Shown here: one piece after another, positions 1 to 9,999 of the stretch
Layout of the letters: each line of letters begins with the position of its first letter
Position numbering within the stretch: the first letter of the stretch is position 1
NCBI GenBank assembly: GCA_030442055.1
Contig: JAUJEB010000003.1
Coordinates: forward strand, 1-64,000
Reading direction: 5' to 3'
Source of the DNA: Agaribacillus aureus
GTDB lineage: Bacteria > Bacteroidota > Bacteroidia > Cytophagales > Cyclobacteriaceae
DNA: 64,000 nt
Notes under the pieces: model-generated
Told to the model about the DNA's origin: nothing
What the model saw: the letters and a program-made list of their open reading frames with translations, nothing else
Databases searched by the model: none
Program-made: the position numbers and the translations under genes

Positions 1-912
1 GACAACAACAGGTGCGAGTCAGACAAGGTAGCCATCACGGTGGGCCTTTCTCCCCGTCCCAGCGTAAGTGCATCAGGCTATTCCTGCACTGATGGTTCCG
101 CCCACATCCAGGCTGCCAGCTCATCTGAGGTCTCCTACTACTACCTGTATAAACGTGTAAACAATAACTACGATTATATAGCCAGTAGCAGCGCGGGCAA
201 CTTTACGGTCAATGATTTTTACCAGTCACAGGGAAATTCATCCCTCCAGGCTTCGGATTATTATGTGCGTGGGGTACGCTCAGGCTGTTACAGTAACTAT
301 TCCAATGTATACTTGCACGTATTTCGACCCGATATGCCAGATACATCTGGGAATCTTAATATCTGTTCAGGGGTAGTAAATGAAATTCCGGATCTAACGC
401 TGAGCAGTGGTTTTGGTATAGAGATCATTGATCTGTCTGGCGTCTTTAATAACAAGGATGAGAAGGTACTCACCTTGACCACTACTTCAAGCAATAAGGG
501 GATTGTTACGGTAAGCATTTCGGACAATAAACTAACCCTGACTGAAGTAGGGCCGGGCATTACTGAGATCACCGTGACAGCAAGTGATCGCTCCGGTGGT
601 ATGGCAAGTGATGTATTCAAGGTAGAGGTGTTAGCCCCAGTGGTGGGGATTGATGACAGGGAGAGTACTGCAGTAAGGCTCTTCCCCAACCCCTCGGATG
701 GCCTGATGGTTATGCACTCCTCTCTATTTTCAAAAGGTAAGGTAGATATTCAGTTATTTGATATGGCTAACCGCAGGATTATCCCCTCATTCCGTCGAAT
801 TGATGAAAGTAGCTACGAGCTTGATCTTGCTGATAATGCTTTTGGCCTGTATTTCATACAGATCAAAATAGGGGATGGGCCGGTTATAAAAAAGAGGCTC
901 ATCATAAAGTAG
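1..912 (+). CDS. 3' part of a secreted Ig-like repeat protein with T9SS sorting domain
   Basis: The reading frame is open from the first base, so the 5' end lies outside the window. The first ~100 codons are nearly the same as codons ~105-205 of the giant Rhs gene that follows (constant offset of 1318 bp), including the SASGYSC, YYLYKRVNNNY and GCYSNYSNV motifs. A cadherin/Ig-like domain follows (about residues 115-205 of the visible part). The last ~75 residues are a type A T9SS C-terminal sorting domain with the LFPNPSDG motif and a final KKRLIIK. The protein is therefore expected to be exported through the outer membrane and held at the surface or released. It has no Rhs core, so it may be an adhesin-like sister of the downstream gene. 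The family of the repeats is not named; function is inferred only from architecture. Confidence 0.85.
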   Translation, partial: DNNRCESDKVAITVGLSPRPSVSASGYSCTDGSAHIQAASSSEVSYYYLYKRVNNNYDYIASSSAGNFTVNDFYQSQGNSSLQASDYYVRGVRSGCYSNYSNVYLHVFRPDMPDTSGNLNICSGVVNEIPDLTLSSGFGIEIIDLSGVFNNKDEKVLTLTTTSSNKGIVTVSISDNKLTLTEVGPGITEITVTASDRSGGMASDVFKVEVLAPVVGIDDRESTAVRLFPNPSDGLMVMHSSLFSKGKVDIQLFDMANRRIIPSFRRIDESSYELDLADNAFGLYFIQIKIGDGPVIKKRLIIK

Positions 913-1009
913 TTAGTTGTGGGTTTTTAGTCACCTTACTCATAAAAGACCCGCAATGCGTGGACAAAGTACATAAAAATGAATATTTCATGTTTTAACT
1001 TAAATCAAG

Positions 1010-4000
1010 ATGAATTACCCTGCAAAAAAACAGGTACGGGTTCTACTGTTAGCAACATCCCTTATATGCTTGCCTTTTTTCAAAGCAGGGGCCCAGTGCA
1101 ATGCCAGTGACCTGTATGTCAGCAGTTCAGGGGGCTGTGGCAATAACAAAACACTGAGTGTGTTTGACATCAGCGTGTCTGCGTCCTCCTTTAGATGGTA
1201 CAGACGTTCTGCTACAGGCTCCTGGCAATATCTGGGTGAGAGTCCTTCAAATAATGGTTCAGGTTCCTACCAGGTGTATGTCACCTCTAGCACTACTTTT
1301 GGGGTAAGTTACTATGATAACAATAACTGGTGCGAGTCAGACAAGGTATCAATCACCGTGGGCCCTTCTCCCCGTCCCGGCCTAAGCGCATCCGGGTATT
1401 CCTGCACTGATGGTGCCGCCCACATCCAGGCTTCCAGTTCATCGAACATTTCAACCTACTACCTGTATAAACGTGTAAACAATAACTACAATTATATAGC
1501 CAGCAACAGTACCGGCAGCTTTACGGTCAATGATTTTTACCAGTCACAGGGAAATTCATACCCCCAGGCTTCGGATTATTATGTGCGTGGGGTACGCTCA
1601 GGCTGTTACAGTAACTATTCCAATGTGTCCCTGCAAGTAGCACGGCTTACTGCACCCAGTGTGTCTGGCAACCGTAACATCTGTTCCGGGGGCAGCACTA
1701 CCCTGACAGCCAGCGGGGGCAATAGTTATCGCTGGTACAGGGGTAATCAGCTCATAGCAGGGGCCACCGGGGCCAGCTATAATACCGGAGCACTGACCAC
1801 CACCACCAACTTTTATGTATCGCAGGTTCAGCAGGTCTATACGGCAAGCAATGCTGTGTGCGAAAGTCCCAAGAGGCTTGCCAGGGTCACCGTCCAGACC
1901 CCTACGCCCCCCACCCCCTATAACAAGACCGTATGCGGAACTTCCAATGTGGTACTTTCTGCCAGTGCTGGCTTTGCTGAATATAAGTGGTATAACCAGG
2001 CGAACACCTTACTGGACACCACTCCGGGCAATTCCTTTTCAGTGAGTGCTGAGGGCCTCACTTCTTATAAAGTAAAGGTGAAAAACAGTCATGGTTGCTG
2101 GAGCGGATACTCTGCCAGTGCCACGGTCACAGTGACGCACCCCCAGGCCCCTTATGTGCACCAGACAGCACCCTGTGGGCCCGGTATTGTGACCATGACT
2201 GCCACCTATCACGGTGAAAGAAACGGCGAATACTACATCAACTGGTACACTACCTTTGCAGGGGCCACTCCCGCACATTCGGTGCTGGTCAACCGGTTTA
2301 ATAATCAAGCCACTTACACGGTGAACCTGAGTGGGGACAGAGATTACTGGGTGGCCGTCCACGACCCCAATGTCAGCAGCAGTTGCTATACGCCAAAGAG
2401 ACAATTTACAGCTAGGGTAGGCAGCAGGCCTACAGTATCCGCATCCGGGTATTCCTGTACGGAAGGCACAGCCTTCGTTCAGGCTACCAGTCCATCTGAC
2501 ATTTCAACCTACTACCTGTATAAACGTGTAAACAATAACTACGATTATCTAGCCTATAACAGCACAGGCAGCTTTACGGTGAATGATTTTTACCAGTCCG
2601 AGGGAAATTCATCACACCAGGCCTCAGATTACTATGTGCGTGGCAGGTCTTCTTCGGGCTGTTACAGTAACTATTCCAATGTGTACCTGCAAGTAGTGCG
2701 GCTTACTGCACCCAGCGTATCGGGCAACCGTGATATCTGTCAGGGGGGCAGCACTACGCTAACAGCCAGTGGGGGTAGCGAAGGCAACTATCGCTGGTAC
2801 AGGGGTAATCAGCTCATAGCAGGGGCCACTGGAGCCCAATACACCACCGGGGCCCTGACCACCACCACCAACTTTTATGTATCGCAGGTTCAGCAAGTCT
2901 ATACGGCCAATGCTATGTGCGAAAGTCCCAAGAGGCTTGCCAGGGTCGCCATCCAAACCCCTACAGCCCCCACCCTTGTTAACAGGACCGCATGTGGGTC
3001 TTCTGTGGTACTTTCTGCCAGTGCTGGCTTTGCTGAATATAAGTGGTATAACCAGGCAAACACCTTACTGGACACCACTCCGGGCAATTCTTTTTCAGTG
3101 AGTGCTGAAAACCTTACCGCTTACAGCGTAAAGGTAAAAAACGATTATGGCTGCTGGAGCGAGGCCTCTGCCAGTGCCACAGTGACAAGGAAGCTGGTAC
3201 AACCACCCATCGTCTCACAAGGGGTGTCCTGCGGGCCGGGCACTGCCGTCCCCATTGAGGTAGCTTATCCGTACTCCACTGATGGGGATTATTACGTTGA
3301 GTGGTACACCACCCCTGCAGGTAGCACCCCGGTACATGCTGTGCTGGTTAGTCAACATGAATATGTAGCCACCTATTCCCCGATTTTAAATCAAGACACC
3401 GATTACTGGGTGGCCGTCCGCGACCCCAATGTCAGCAGCAGTTGCCGCTCGGACAGGGTACAGTTTACAGCCAGAACAGGCAGCAGGCCTGCAGTATCCG
3501 CTGAAGGGTATTCCTGCACGGATGGTGCCGCCCACATCCAGGCTGCCAGTCCATCTGACATTACAACTTACTACCTGTATAAACTGGAAAATGGCATCTA
3601 CAACCAGATAGCCAGTAACAACACCGGCAGCTTTACGGTGAATGGTTTTTACCAGTCCGAGGGAAATGCGTCCCCCCAGGCTTCGGATTACTATGTACGG
3701 GGCAGGGCTTCTTCGGGCTGTTACAGTAACTATTCCAATGTGTATCTGCAAGTAGTGCGGCTTACTGCACCCAGCGTGTCGGGCAACCTTAATATCTGTT
3801 CCGGGGGCAGCACTACCCTGACAGCCAGCGGGGGAACACCGGGCAACTACCGCTGGTACAGGGGCAATGAGTTAATAGCAGGGGTCACCGGGGCCAGCTA
3901 TACTACCGGGACCCTGACCACCACCACCAACTTTTATGTGTCCTATGTCGAGCAGGTCTATACGGCCAATGCTATGTGCGAAAGTCCCAAGAGGCTTGCC

Positions 4001-7000
4001 AGGGTCACCATCCAAACCCCTACAGCACCCACCCTTGTTAACAGGACCGCATGTGGGTCTTCTGTGGTACTTTCTGCCAGTGCTGGCTTTGCTGAATATA
4101 AGTGGTATAACCAGGCGAACACCTTACTGGACACCACTCCGGGCAATTCCTTTTCAGTGAGTGCTGAAAACCTTACCGCTTACAGCGTAAAGGTAAAAAA
4201 CGATTATGGCTGCTGGAGCGGATACTCTGCCAGTGCCACAGTAACAAGAAAGCTGACACAACCACCCATCGTTTCGCAAGGGGTGTCCTGCGGGCCGGGC
4301 ACTACCGTCCCCATTGAGGTAGCTTATCCGTACTCCACTGATGGGGATTATTACGTTGAGTGGTACACCACCCCTGCAGGTAGCACCCCGGTACATGCTG
4401 TGCTGGTTAGTCAACATGAATATGTAGCCACCTATTCCCCGATTTTAAATCAAGACACCGATTACTGGGTGGCCGTCCGCGACCCCAATGTCAGCAGCAG
4501 TTGCCGCTCGGACAGGGTACAGTTTACAGCCAGAACAGGCAGCAGGCCTGCAGTATCCGCTGAAGGGTATTCCTGCACGGATGGTGCCGCCCACATCCAG
4601 GCTGCCAGTCCATCTGACATTACAACTTACTACCTGTATAAACTGGAAAATGGCATCTACAACCAGATAGCCAGTAACAACACCGGCAGCTTTACGGTGA
4701 ATGGTTTTTACCAGTCCGAGGGAAATGCGTCCCCCCAGGCTTCGGATTACTATGTACGGGGCAGGGCTTCTTCGGGCTGTTACAGTAACTATTCCAATGT
4801 GTATCTGCAAGTAGTGCGGCTTACTGCACCCAGCGTGTCAGGCAACCTTAATATCTGTTCAGGGGGCAGCACTACCCTGACAGCCAGCGGGGGCAATAGT
4901 TATCGCTGGTACAGGGGCAATGAGTTGATTGAAGGAGTAACCGGCCCGGTATTCAATACAGGGCCCCTGACAGAAGGTGCCAGCTTTTATGTATCGCAAG
5001 TCCAGCAGGTCTATACGGCCAATAATGTCACTTGCGAAGGCCCCAAACGAAAAATAGACATCTCAGTCATTGCTTTACCTGAGACAGTCCCTAAAGTTAG
5101 AGGGACCGTAACCCGTTGCGATACAGGAGCTATCACTTTAGAGGTACTGGGGGGTTTTTCCCGCTACCAGTGGTACGGCCCTGATGGCAATGCTATGGCA
5201 AATGAAACCACCTCAAGGGTACAGGTGCAGTTAGACGAGCTGGACACACCCGTGCAATACAGGGTGACGGGTTTTTCTGCGGGAGGCTGTGAAAGCGGGT
5301 ATGCAACGATCACAGCTACCGCGCTTTCCAACTGTGAGAATTACGTGCATGAGCAGCTTGTCCGAGTGGCGGGCATTACAGAAGCACCTCAAATAGCCAA
5401 TCTGTCTGTAGGGCAAAAGAGTGATACCTGGAATTATTTTGACGGTTTGGGAAGGCCCCTACAAACAGTAAGACAGCAGGCCTCTGCGATGGGGCATGAT
5501 ATCGTGCAGCCGGTTGTGTATGACCACCTTGGCCGTCAAAAAACAGAATACCTTTCCTATGCGGACAATAACGGCAGTCCGGGGTATTTGAAAACAGACG
5601 TGCTGACAAAACAGGCTAATTTTTATCAGAATGCTATGAAAGTGGCCCATGATACCCACCCGTGGGCGGAAAAAGAGTTTGAGCCTTCGCCATTAAACAG
5701 GGTCAGAAAACAGGGTGCAGTGGGTGCTGACTGGCAGCTTTCCACTGATCATGTTACCGAATACCAATACAAAGTCAACCAGGCACAAGAAAATGTGTCC
5801 CAGTGGGAATACGATCATGCCAGCAACAGTATAACCCGGCAGGCGAGCTTTGCTGGGGGCCAGCTAAAAGTAAATGTGATCATTGACGAGCAAGGGTACA
5901 AGATGAGGGAATATATAGATAAGCAGGGCCTGGTAGTGTTAAAAAAAGTGCAGGAAGCCGATGTCCCCGGAGTTAATCACACCGGGTGGTTATGCACTTA
6001 TTATGTGTATGATGATTTTAACAGGCTGCGGGCGGTCATTCCCCCGCAGGCGGTGCGTGAAATGGACGGCGCCAATAATTACAGCTTGGTGAATGATGTG
6101 ACTTTTGCTAAAAAATGGTTGTTTGGCTATCAGTATGATGCCCGCGGACGGATGGTCGAGAAACAAGTACCGGGTGCAGACCCGGTGTATATGGTGTATG
6201 ACCGTTGGGACCGGCTGGTATTAACCCAGGACGGTAACCAGAGGAACGAAAATGAATGGGCTTTTACCAAGTATGATAATTTGAATCGTCCGGTGATTAC
6301 GGGGATATATATGGATAACAGGGTACAGGACGTGATCAGGACTGATGTCTTGAACCATGAGGTACGGTTTGAAGTAGATGCCAGCGATGCTACCGGGTAT
6401 ACGATTAACCGCACCTACCCGGTCCTCAACCAGGGGGATATCAGCAAGCTGCTAACCATTACCTATTATGATGACTATGGTTTCAGGGACCATGGGAACT
6501 GGGACGCTGAGGGAAACAGCTTCACGTTTACTGCTGAGTTGGGGTATACCAATTCATTGAACAATCTATCATACCAGGATATGGTCAGGGGCCAGATAAC
6601 GGGCAGTAAGATAAGAATATTGGGAAAAGATACCTGGCTTAATACGGTGATCTATTATGATGACCGCTATCGGGAGATCCAGCACATTACAGAAACCCAC
6701 CGCGGTGGGTACAGCAGGCTTACCAGTGAATACGACTTTATAGGGCAGCTATTAAGGAGCAGACAGACCTTTAAACGGGACAACAGCAATAATACTTCTG
6801 TGGTAACGATCAACCAAAGCTTTACCTACGACCATGATGGAAGGCTGCTTGCCACTTATCACCGTATCAATGATCAGGACTCGGTGTTGTTGGTGGGGCA
6901 TGATTACAACGAATTAGGTCAGCAAGTAGAGAAAAACCTGCATGCCACTGATATGCAAAGTCCCAACTACTTTCAGTCCGTAGATTACCGCTACAATATC

Positions 7001-9538
7001 CGTGGCTGGCTGACCCATATCAATGACAGCGCTTTGGACGGGACAGGCATCGATGTTGGTGATCAGAATAGGGACTATTTCGGCCAGCAACTGTTTTATA
7101 ACAGACAGGTTCCTGGCCTTCCTTATCCTGCTTCCCCACCGGGGACCGGGTTGGGTTTTACCTCGCAGACCTATCACAACGGGAACATTTCAGCGGTTTG
7201 CTGGAAAAGGTTTGGAGAGGAGAAACAGGCCTATGCCTATAAGTACGATCCTGTAAACCGCCTGGAAAGTGCAAGCTATGCACACGGCGGTGATGGCAAT
7301 TGGAATACGACCAGCCGGCGTTTCAATGTGGGAGGCATTACCTATGATGGTAATGGCAATATCAAGACCTTGAAAAGACATGCCGGCAGTCCGGACGCCA
7401 CCACCTATGTAATGGATAATCTGACCTATACCTACCAGGATAATAACCGCTCCAACCGGTTGCAGGCAGTGTCAGATAGTGCAGCCAACAAAGAAGGCTT
7501 TGATGATGGGGCTACAGGTGCGGTAGATTATGACTACGACCTAAATGGTAACCTGGCAGGTGATGCTAATAAGAACATTGAGACCATTGAGTATAACCTG
7601 CTTAATTTGCCTCAAAGGATTCTGTTTACCAACAGTAACGAGATTTTGTACACCTATGATGCAGCGGGCGTTAAGTTAAGAAAAGAGGTGAGGGAAACAG
7701 TAAATAGTGTGATCGTAAAAACTGTTACCGATTACATGAGTGGTGTGCAATACACGATTAATAACTACGGGGCTGCCGGGGAGACTACCAGCCTTGATTT
7801 TGTGATGACTTCCGAAGGCCGGGCAACCCCTGAAGATGGGTTGGCATCGACTACTGGCTATAATTATGAGTACAACCTAACCGATCATCTGGGCAATGTA
7901 CGAGCTACCTTTACGACCAAAGAGGAGACACCTGAAGCGTACAAAGCGACCTTTGAAACCAGCCTTCAGGCCTCGGAGGCATTGGATTTTCAGAATTATG
8001 GGGATGCTGTCATTAACAATGTCAACATATATAACCACACACCGGATACGGTGGTCTCCGGTGCAACAAGATCACAGCGTTTGAGCGGGGTACAGGGAGA
8101 GGTAATTGGCCTGGCTAAATCACTGGCCGTTGTACCGGGCGATGTGATAGACATGGAAGTTTATGCCAAGTATCTCGATGGGCCGGGTAATGGTCCTGGT
8201 CTGGGGGGCATATTAGCTACTATTGCCGAAGCCTTTGGCATATCAGCTACCAGCACTGGAGACGGGTTGCAGGCCTACAATGCCATCAACGGCTTGATGT
8301 CATTGCCATTGTACACCGCTTTAACCGGCAGTAAAGCTGCAAGTGGCTACCAGGTATTTTTGAATTACCTGCTGTTTGATGAAGATTACAACTTCTTAGG
8401 TGGTCACTTTGCCCAAATGAAGGGAACGGCCAATGCGATGATAGATCCAAATGTGACCCATGAATTAATGTCAAAAAGTGTAACTATCCAAAAACCTGGT
8501 TATATTTATATCTACCTGTCCAACGAAAGTGGACAGATAGTAGAAACGTTCTTTGATGATTTTAAAATCACTCATACCAAGTCTCCTATTATCTCAGCGG
8601 ATGATTATTATCCTTTCGGACTGGCTATAAAACAGAATAGCTATCAGAGGGAGAGCGATACAGAGCAGCGGTATAAGTACAATGGCAAGGAGTTGCAGCC
8701 AGAGCTAGGGCTAAACTGGCACGACTACGGGGCCAGGATGTATGATGCGGCCATTGGAAGATGGCATGTGGTGGATCCTTTGGCGGATAAGTATTGGGAT
8801 TTTTCACCTTATAATTATACTGCGAATAATCCGATTTTATTCATTGATCCTGATGGGAAAAATATATCAATTAGTAGAGTTGAAAATGAAAATGGTGGTT
8901 ACACCTATACTATTACAATAACTGGTAAAGTTGTAGATGAAACTGGAGAATTATCAAGTGATAAGCTACAAAGTGTTGCTGAGCGAATTCAAAGTGCGCT
9001 AGAAAGTTCACTTTCTGGGAGTGGTGGAAATGACATATGGAACACCACAGCCGATATTTCTGTAGCAGAAGCTGGAGATGAGGATTTGTCATCATCTGAT
9101 CACGCTTTCAGAATTGTAAAACCTGGAGAAATTCCAAATGAGGAAAGTGAGACGGCTAAAGGGAAATCTGTGCCGGGTACCCAAGTTGTTTATATAACGG
9201 ATGATATTATAGATAGGAAGCCTGCTGAAACTGGAAGTTTTGCGGGAACTGGTTTAACCGAGAATGGTTTAACTACTTTGGAAAGGGTAGCCAGCCACGA
9301 GACTGGACATAACGCTTTTCTATTTCATCCCAGAGATCAATCGAGACGTAGAGGAGAAGAACGGATTACCCGAGAAGAATTTCAATCTCAAAATGATGGT
9401 CGAAATTTGATGTTTCAGGCTCGTAGACAATCTGAAGCAGGCAACCAAATTATAAAAGAGCAGCTGAAAGTTATTTATATAAATAGGAAAAGGTTAAATA
9501 ATGGAATCCAAAAGTTTAATGATTTACGAAAAGATTAG
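1010..9538 (+). CDS. Giant Rhs/YD-repeat polymorphic toxin with metzincin-like protease tip
   Basis: A 2842-residue secreted protein. Signal peptide about residues 1-27 (ending KAGAQ). Residues ~30-1440 are Cys-containing Ig-like modules in units of ~353 residues whose GSRP..SA.GYSC starts lie near residues 121, 472, 824 and 1177. A DUF6443 domain starts near 1447 (WNYFDGLGRPLQTV), followed by YD repeats. The Rhs core ends with DYYPFGL (~2531), GRWHVVDPLADKYW (~2583) and DPDGK (~2613). The last ~230 residues are a variable tip with HETGHNAFLFHP: H2763, E2764, H2767 and H2773 have the exact HExxHxxxxxH spacing of metzincin zinc proteases, with Phe where metzincins have Gly. The tip DNA is clearly more AT-rich than the shell. 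Family knowledge: Rhs shells enclose a toxic C-terminus delivered to neighbours. Protease activity is inferred from the motif only. Confidence 0.88.
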   Translation: MNYPAKKQVRVLLLATSLICLPFFKAGAQCNASDLYVSSSGGCGNNKTLSVFDISVSASSFRWYRRSATGSWQYLGESPSNNGSGSYQVYVTSSTTFGVSYYDNNNWCESDKVSITVGPSPRPGLSASGYSCTDGAAHIQASSSSNISTYYLYKRVNNNYNYIASNSTGSFTVNDFYQSQGNSYPQASDYYVRGVRSGCYSNYSNVSLQVARLTAPSVSGNRNICSGGSTTLTASGGNSYRWYRGNQLIAGATGASYNTGALTTTTNFYVSQVQQVYTASNAVCESPKRLARVTVQTPTPPTPYNKTVCGTSNVVLSASAGFAEYKWYNQANTLLDTTPGNSFSVSAEGLTSYKVKVKNSHGCWSGYSASATVTVTHPQAPYVHQTAPCGPGIVTMTATYHGERNGEYYINWYTTFAGATPAHSVLVNRFNNQATYTVNLSGDRDYWVAVHDPNVSSSCYTPKRQFTARVGSRPTVSASGYSCTEGTAFVQATSPSDISTYYLYKRVNNNYDYLAYNSTGSFTVNDFYQSEGNSSHQASDYYVRGRSSSGCYSNYSNVYLQVVRLTAPSVSGNRDICQGGSTTLTASGGSEGNYRWYRGNQLIAGATGAQYTTGALTTTTNFYVSQVQQVYTANAMCESPKRLARVAIQTPTAPTLVNRTACGSSVVLSASAGFAEYKWYNQANTLLDTTPGNSFSVSAENLTAYSVKVKNDYGCWSEASASATVTRKLVQPPIVSQGVSCGPGTAVPIEVAYPYSTDGDYYVEWYTTPAGSTPVHAVLVSQHEYVATYSPILNQDTDYWVAVRDPNVSSSCRSDRVQFTARTGSRPAVSAEGYSCTDGAAHIQAASPSDITTYYLYKLENGIYNQIASNNTGSFTVNGFYQSEGNASPQASDYYVRGRASSGCYSNYSNVYLQVVRLTAPSVSGNLNICSGGSTTLTASGGTPGNYRWYRGNELIAGVTGASYTTGTLTTTTNFYVSYVEQVYTANAMCESPKRLARVTIQTPTAPTLVNRTACGSSVVLSASAGFAEYKWYNQANTLLDTTPGNSFSVSAENLTAYSVKVKNDYGCWSGYSASATVTRKLTQPPIVSQGVSCGPGTTVPIEVAYPYSTDGDYYVEWYTTPAGSTPVHAVLVSQHEYVATYSPILNQDTDYWVAVRDPNVSSSCRSDRVQFTARTGSRPAVSAEGYSCTDGAAHIQAASPSDITTYYLYKLENGIYNQIASNNTGSFTVNGFYQSEGNASPQASDYYVRGRASSGCYSNYSNVYLQVVRLTAPSVSGNLNICSGGSTTLTASGGNSYRWYRGNELIEGVTGPVFNTGPLTEGASFYVSQVQQVYTANNVTCEGPKRKIDISVIALPETVPKVRGTVTRCDTGAITLEVLGGFSRYQWYGPDGNAMANETTSRVQVQLDELDTPVQYRVTGFSAGGCESGYATITATALSNCENYVHEQLVRVAGITEAPQIANLSVGQKSDTWNYFDGLGRPLQTVRQQASAMGHDIVQPVVYDHLGRQKTEYLSYADNNGSPGYLKTDVLTKQANFYQNAMKVAHDTHPWAEKEFEPSPLNRVRKQGAVGADWQLSTDHVTEYQYKVNQAQENVSQWEYDHASNSITRQASFAGGQLKVNVIIDEQGYKMREYIDKQGLVVLKKVQEADVPGVNHTGWLCTYYVYDDFNRLRAVIPPQAVREMDGANNYSLVNDVTFAKKWLFGYQYDARGRMVEKQVPGADPVYMVYDRWDRLVLTQDGNQRNENEWAFTKYDNLNRPVITGIYMDNRVQDVIRTDVLNHEVRFEVDASDATGYTINRTYPVLNQGDISKLLTITYYDDYGFRDHGNWDAEGNSFTFTAELGYTNSLNNLSYQDMVRGQITGSKIRILGKDTWLNTVIYYDDRYREIQHITETHRGGYSRLTSEYDFIGQLLRSRQTFKRDNSNNTSVVTINQSFTYDHDGRLLATYHRINDQDSVLLVGHDYNELGQQVEKNLHATDMQSPNYFQSVDYRYNIRGWLTHINDSALDGTGIDVGDQNRDYFGQQLFYNRQVPGLPYPASPPGTGLGFTSQTYHNGNISAVCWKRFGEEKQAYAYKYDPVNRLESASYAHGGDGNWNTTSRRFNVGGITYDGNGNIKTLKRHAGSPDATTYVMDNLTYTYQDNNRSNRLQAVSDSAANKEGFDDGATGAVDYDYDLNGNLAGDANKNIETIEYNLLNLPQRILFTNSNEILYTYDAAGVKLRKEVRETVNSVIVKTVTDYMSGVQYTINNYGAAGETTSLDFVMTSEGRATPEDGLASTTGYNYEYNLTDHLGNVRATFTTKEETPEAYKATFETSLQASEALDFQNYGDAVINNVNIYNHTPDTVVSGATRSQRLSGVQGEVIGLAKSLAVVPGDVIDMEVYAKYLDGPGNGPGLGGILATIAEAFGISATSTGDGLQAYNAINGLMSLPLYTALTGSKAASGYQVFLNYLLFDEDYNFLGGHFAQMKGTANAMIDPNVTHELMSKSVTIQKPGYIYIYLSNESGQIVETFFDDFKITHTKSPIISADDYYPFGLAIKQNSYQRESDTEQRYKYNGKELQPELGLNWHDYGARMYDAAIGRWHVVDPLADKYWDFSPYNYTANNPILFIDPDGKNISISRVENENGGYTYTITITGKVVDETGELSSDKLQSVAERIQSALESSLSGSGGNDIWNTTADISVAEAGDEDLSSSDHAFRIVKPGEIPNEESETAKGKSVPGTQVVYITDDIIDRKPAETGSFAGTGLTENGLTTLERVASHETGHNAFLFHPRDQSRRRGEERITREEFQSQNDGRNLMFQARRQSEAGNQIIKEQLKVIYINRKRLNNGIQKFNDLRKD
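3246..3780 (+). repeat. Copy 1 of a 535-bp perfect direct repeat inside the Rhs gene
   Basis: Base-by-base comparison shows this block is identical to 4305-4839, at a fixed offset of 1059 bp (353 codons). Mismatches bound it at 3245/4304 (G/A) and 3781/4840 (G/A). It codes for the end of one Ig-like module and the start of the next. Lack of silent differences implies recent duplication or gene conversion. Confidence 0.95.
4305..4839 (+). repeat. Copy 2 of the 535-bp perfect direct repeat
   Basis: Identical to 3246-3780. High but imperfect similarity extends on both sides over the full 1059-bp unit (about 2900-3960 against 3960-5020), so this gene is prone to unit gain and loss by homologous recombination. 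Confidence 0.95.
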
Positions 9539-9989
9539 CATCAAAACACTGCTTTTAATCAAGCTTTTATTATTATCAGTTCCCTTAAGTCTGTGTGCAC
9601 AAGGTAAAAGTTCATGGTACATTGAGTTTCAAGATGGATTTATCAATGATACGGTTTCATTGTATTGGGACGATGTGCTTATTCTTGATAATGAAGTTTT
9701 GAAAAGCGATAGTATACTAGGGATTGCTCATTGCGTTGTAATTATTGCACCCCATATTAATAAAAAGTATTTTGTCTCTGTATCAAAATTACATCGAAAT
9801 TCAATGCCTAAATTGGTGACAAATAACCTGAAAGCAAATAGATCAAAATTCACAGTAGAAGTAAATCAACAAGCATTAAGCTTTTTCGTTAGTCCTAAAA
9901 AAGGTAGTTTCTTTGGGATATCAAAGGATAATTGGGATCAAGATAAGATCAAATATATACAATCAAAAACTATTTTTGAATATGATTAA
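9519..9989 (+). CDS. Small secreted protein, candidate immunity factor for the Rhs tip
   Basis: About 156 residues from the ATG chosen here; an ATG six codons earlier (9501) is also possible. Either start overlaps the 3' end of the giant Rhs gene, so the two are translationally linked. A hydrophobic stretch (KTLLLIKLLLLSVPLSLCAQ) is a clear signal peptide with cleavage after CAQ, so the mature protein is periplasmic or outer-membrane associated. I recognise no family; the mature part is beta-rich with Trp and Tyr. A gene that overlaps or directly follows an Rhs tip is typically its cognate immunity gene. An exported immunity protein would suit a protease acting in the periplasm, but that is inference from position. 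Base composition is AT-rich like the tip and unlike the shell. Confidence 0.6.
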   Translation: MIYEKISIKTLLLIKLLLLSVPLSLCAQGKSSWYIEFQDGFINDTVSLYWDDVLILDNEVLKSDSILGIAHCVVIIAPHINKKYFVSVSKLHRNSMPKLVTNNLKANRSKFTVEVNQQALSFFVSPKKGSFFGISKDNWDQDKIKYIQSKTIFEYD

Positions 9990-9999
9990 GTCAATATAA

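Noticed and set aside
3386-4810. Two identical 121-codon minus-strand open frames inside the Rhs gene (3386-3751 and 4445-4810)
   Set aside because: They are mirror frames of the duplicated coding block; their identity only reflects the 1059-bp repeat.
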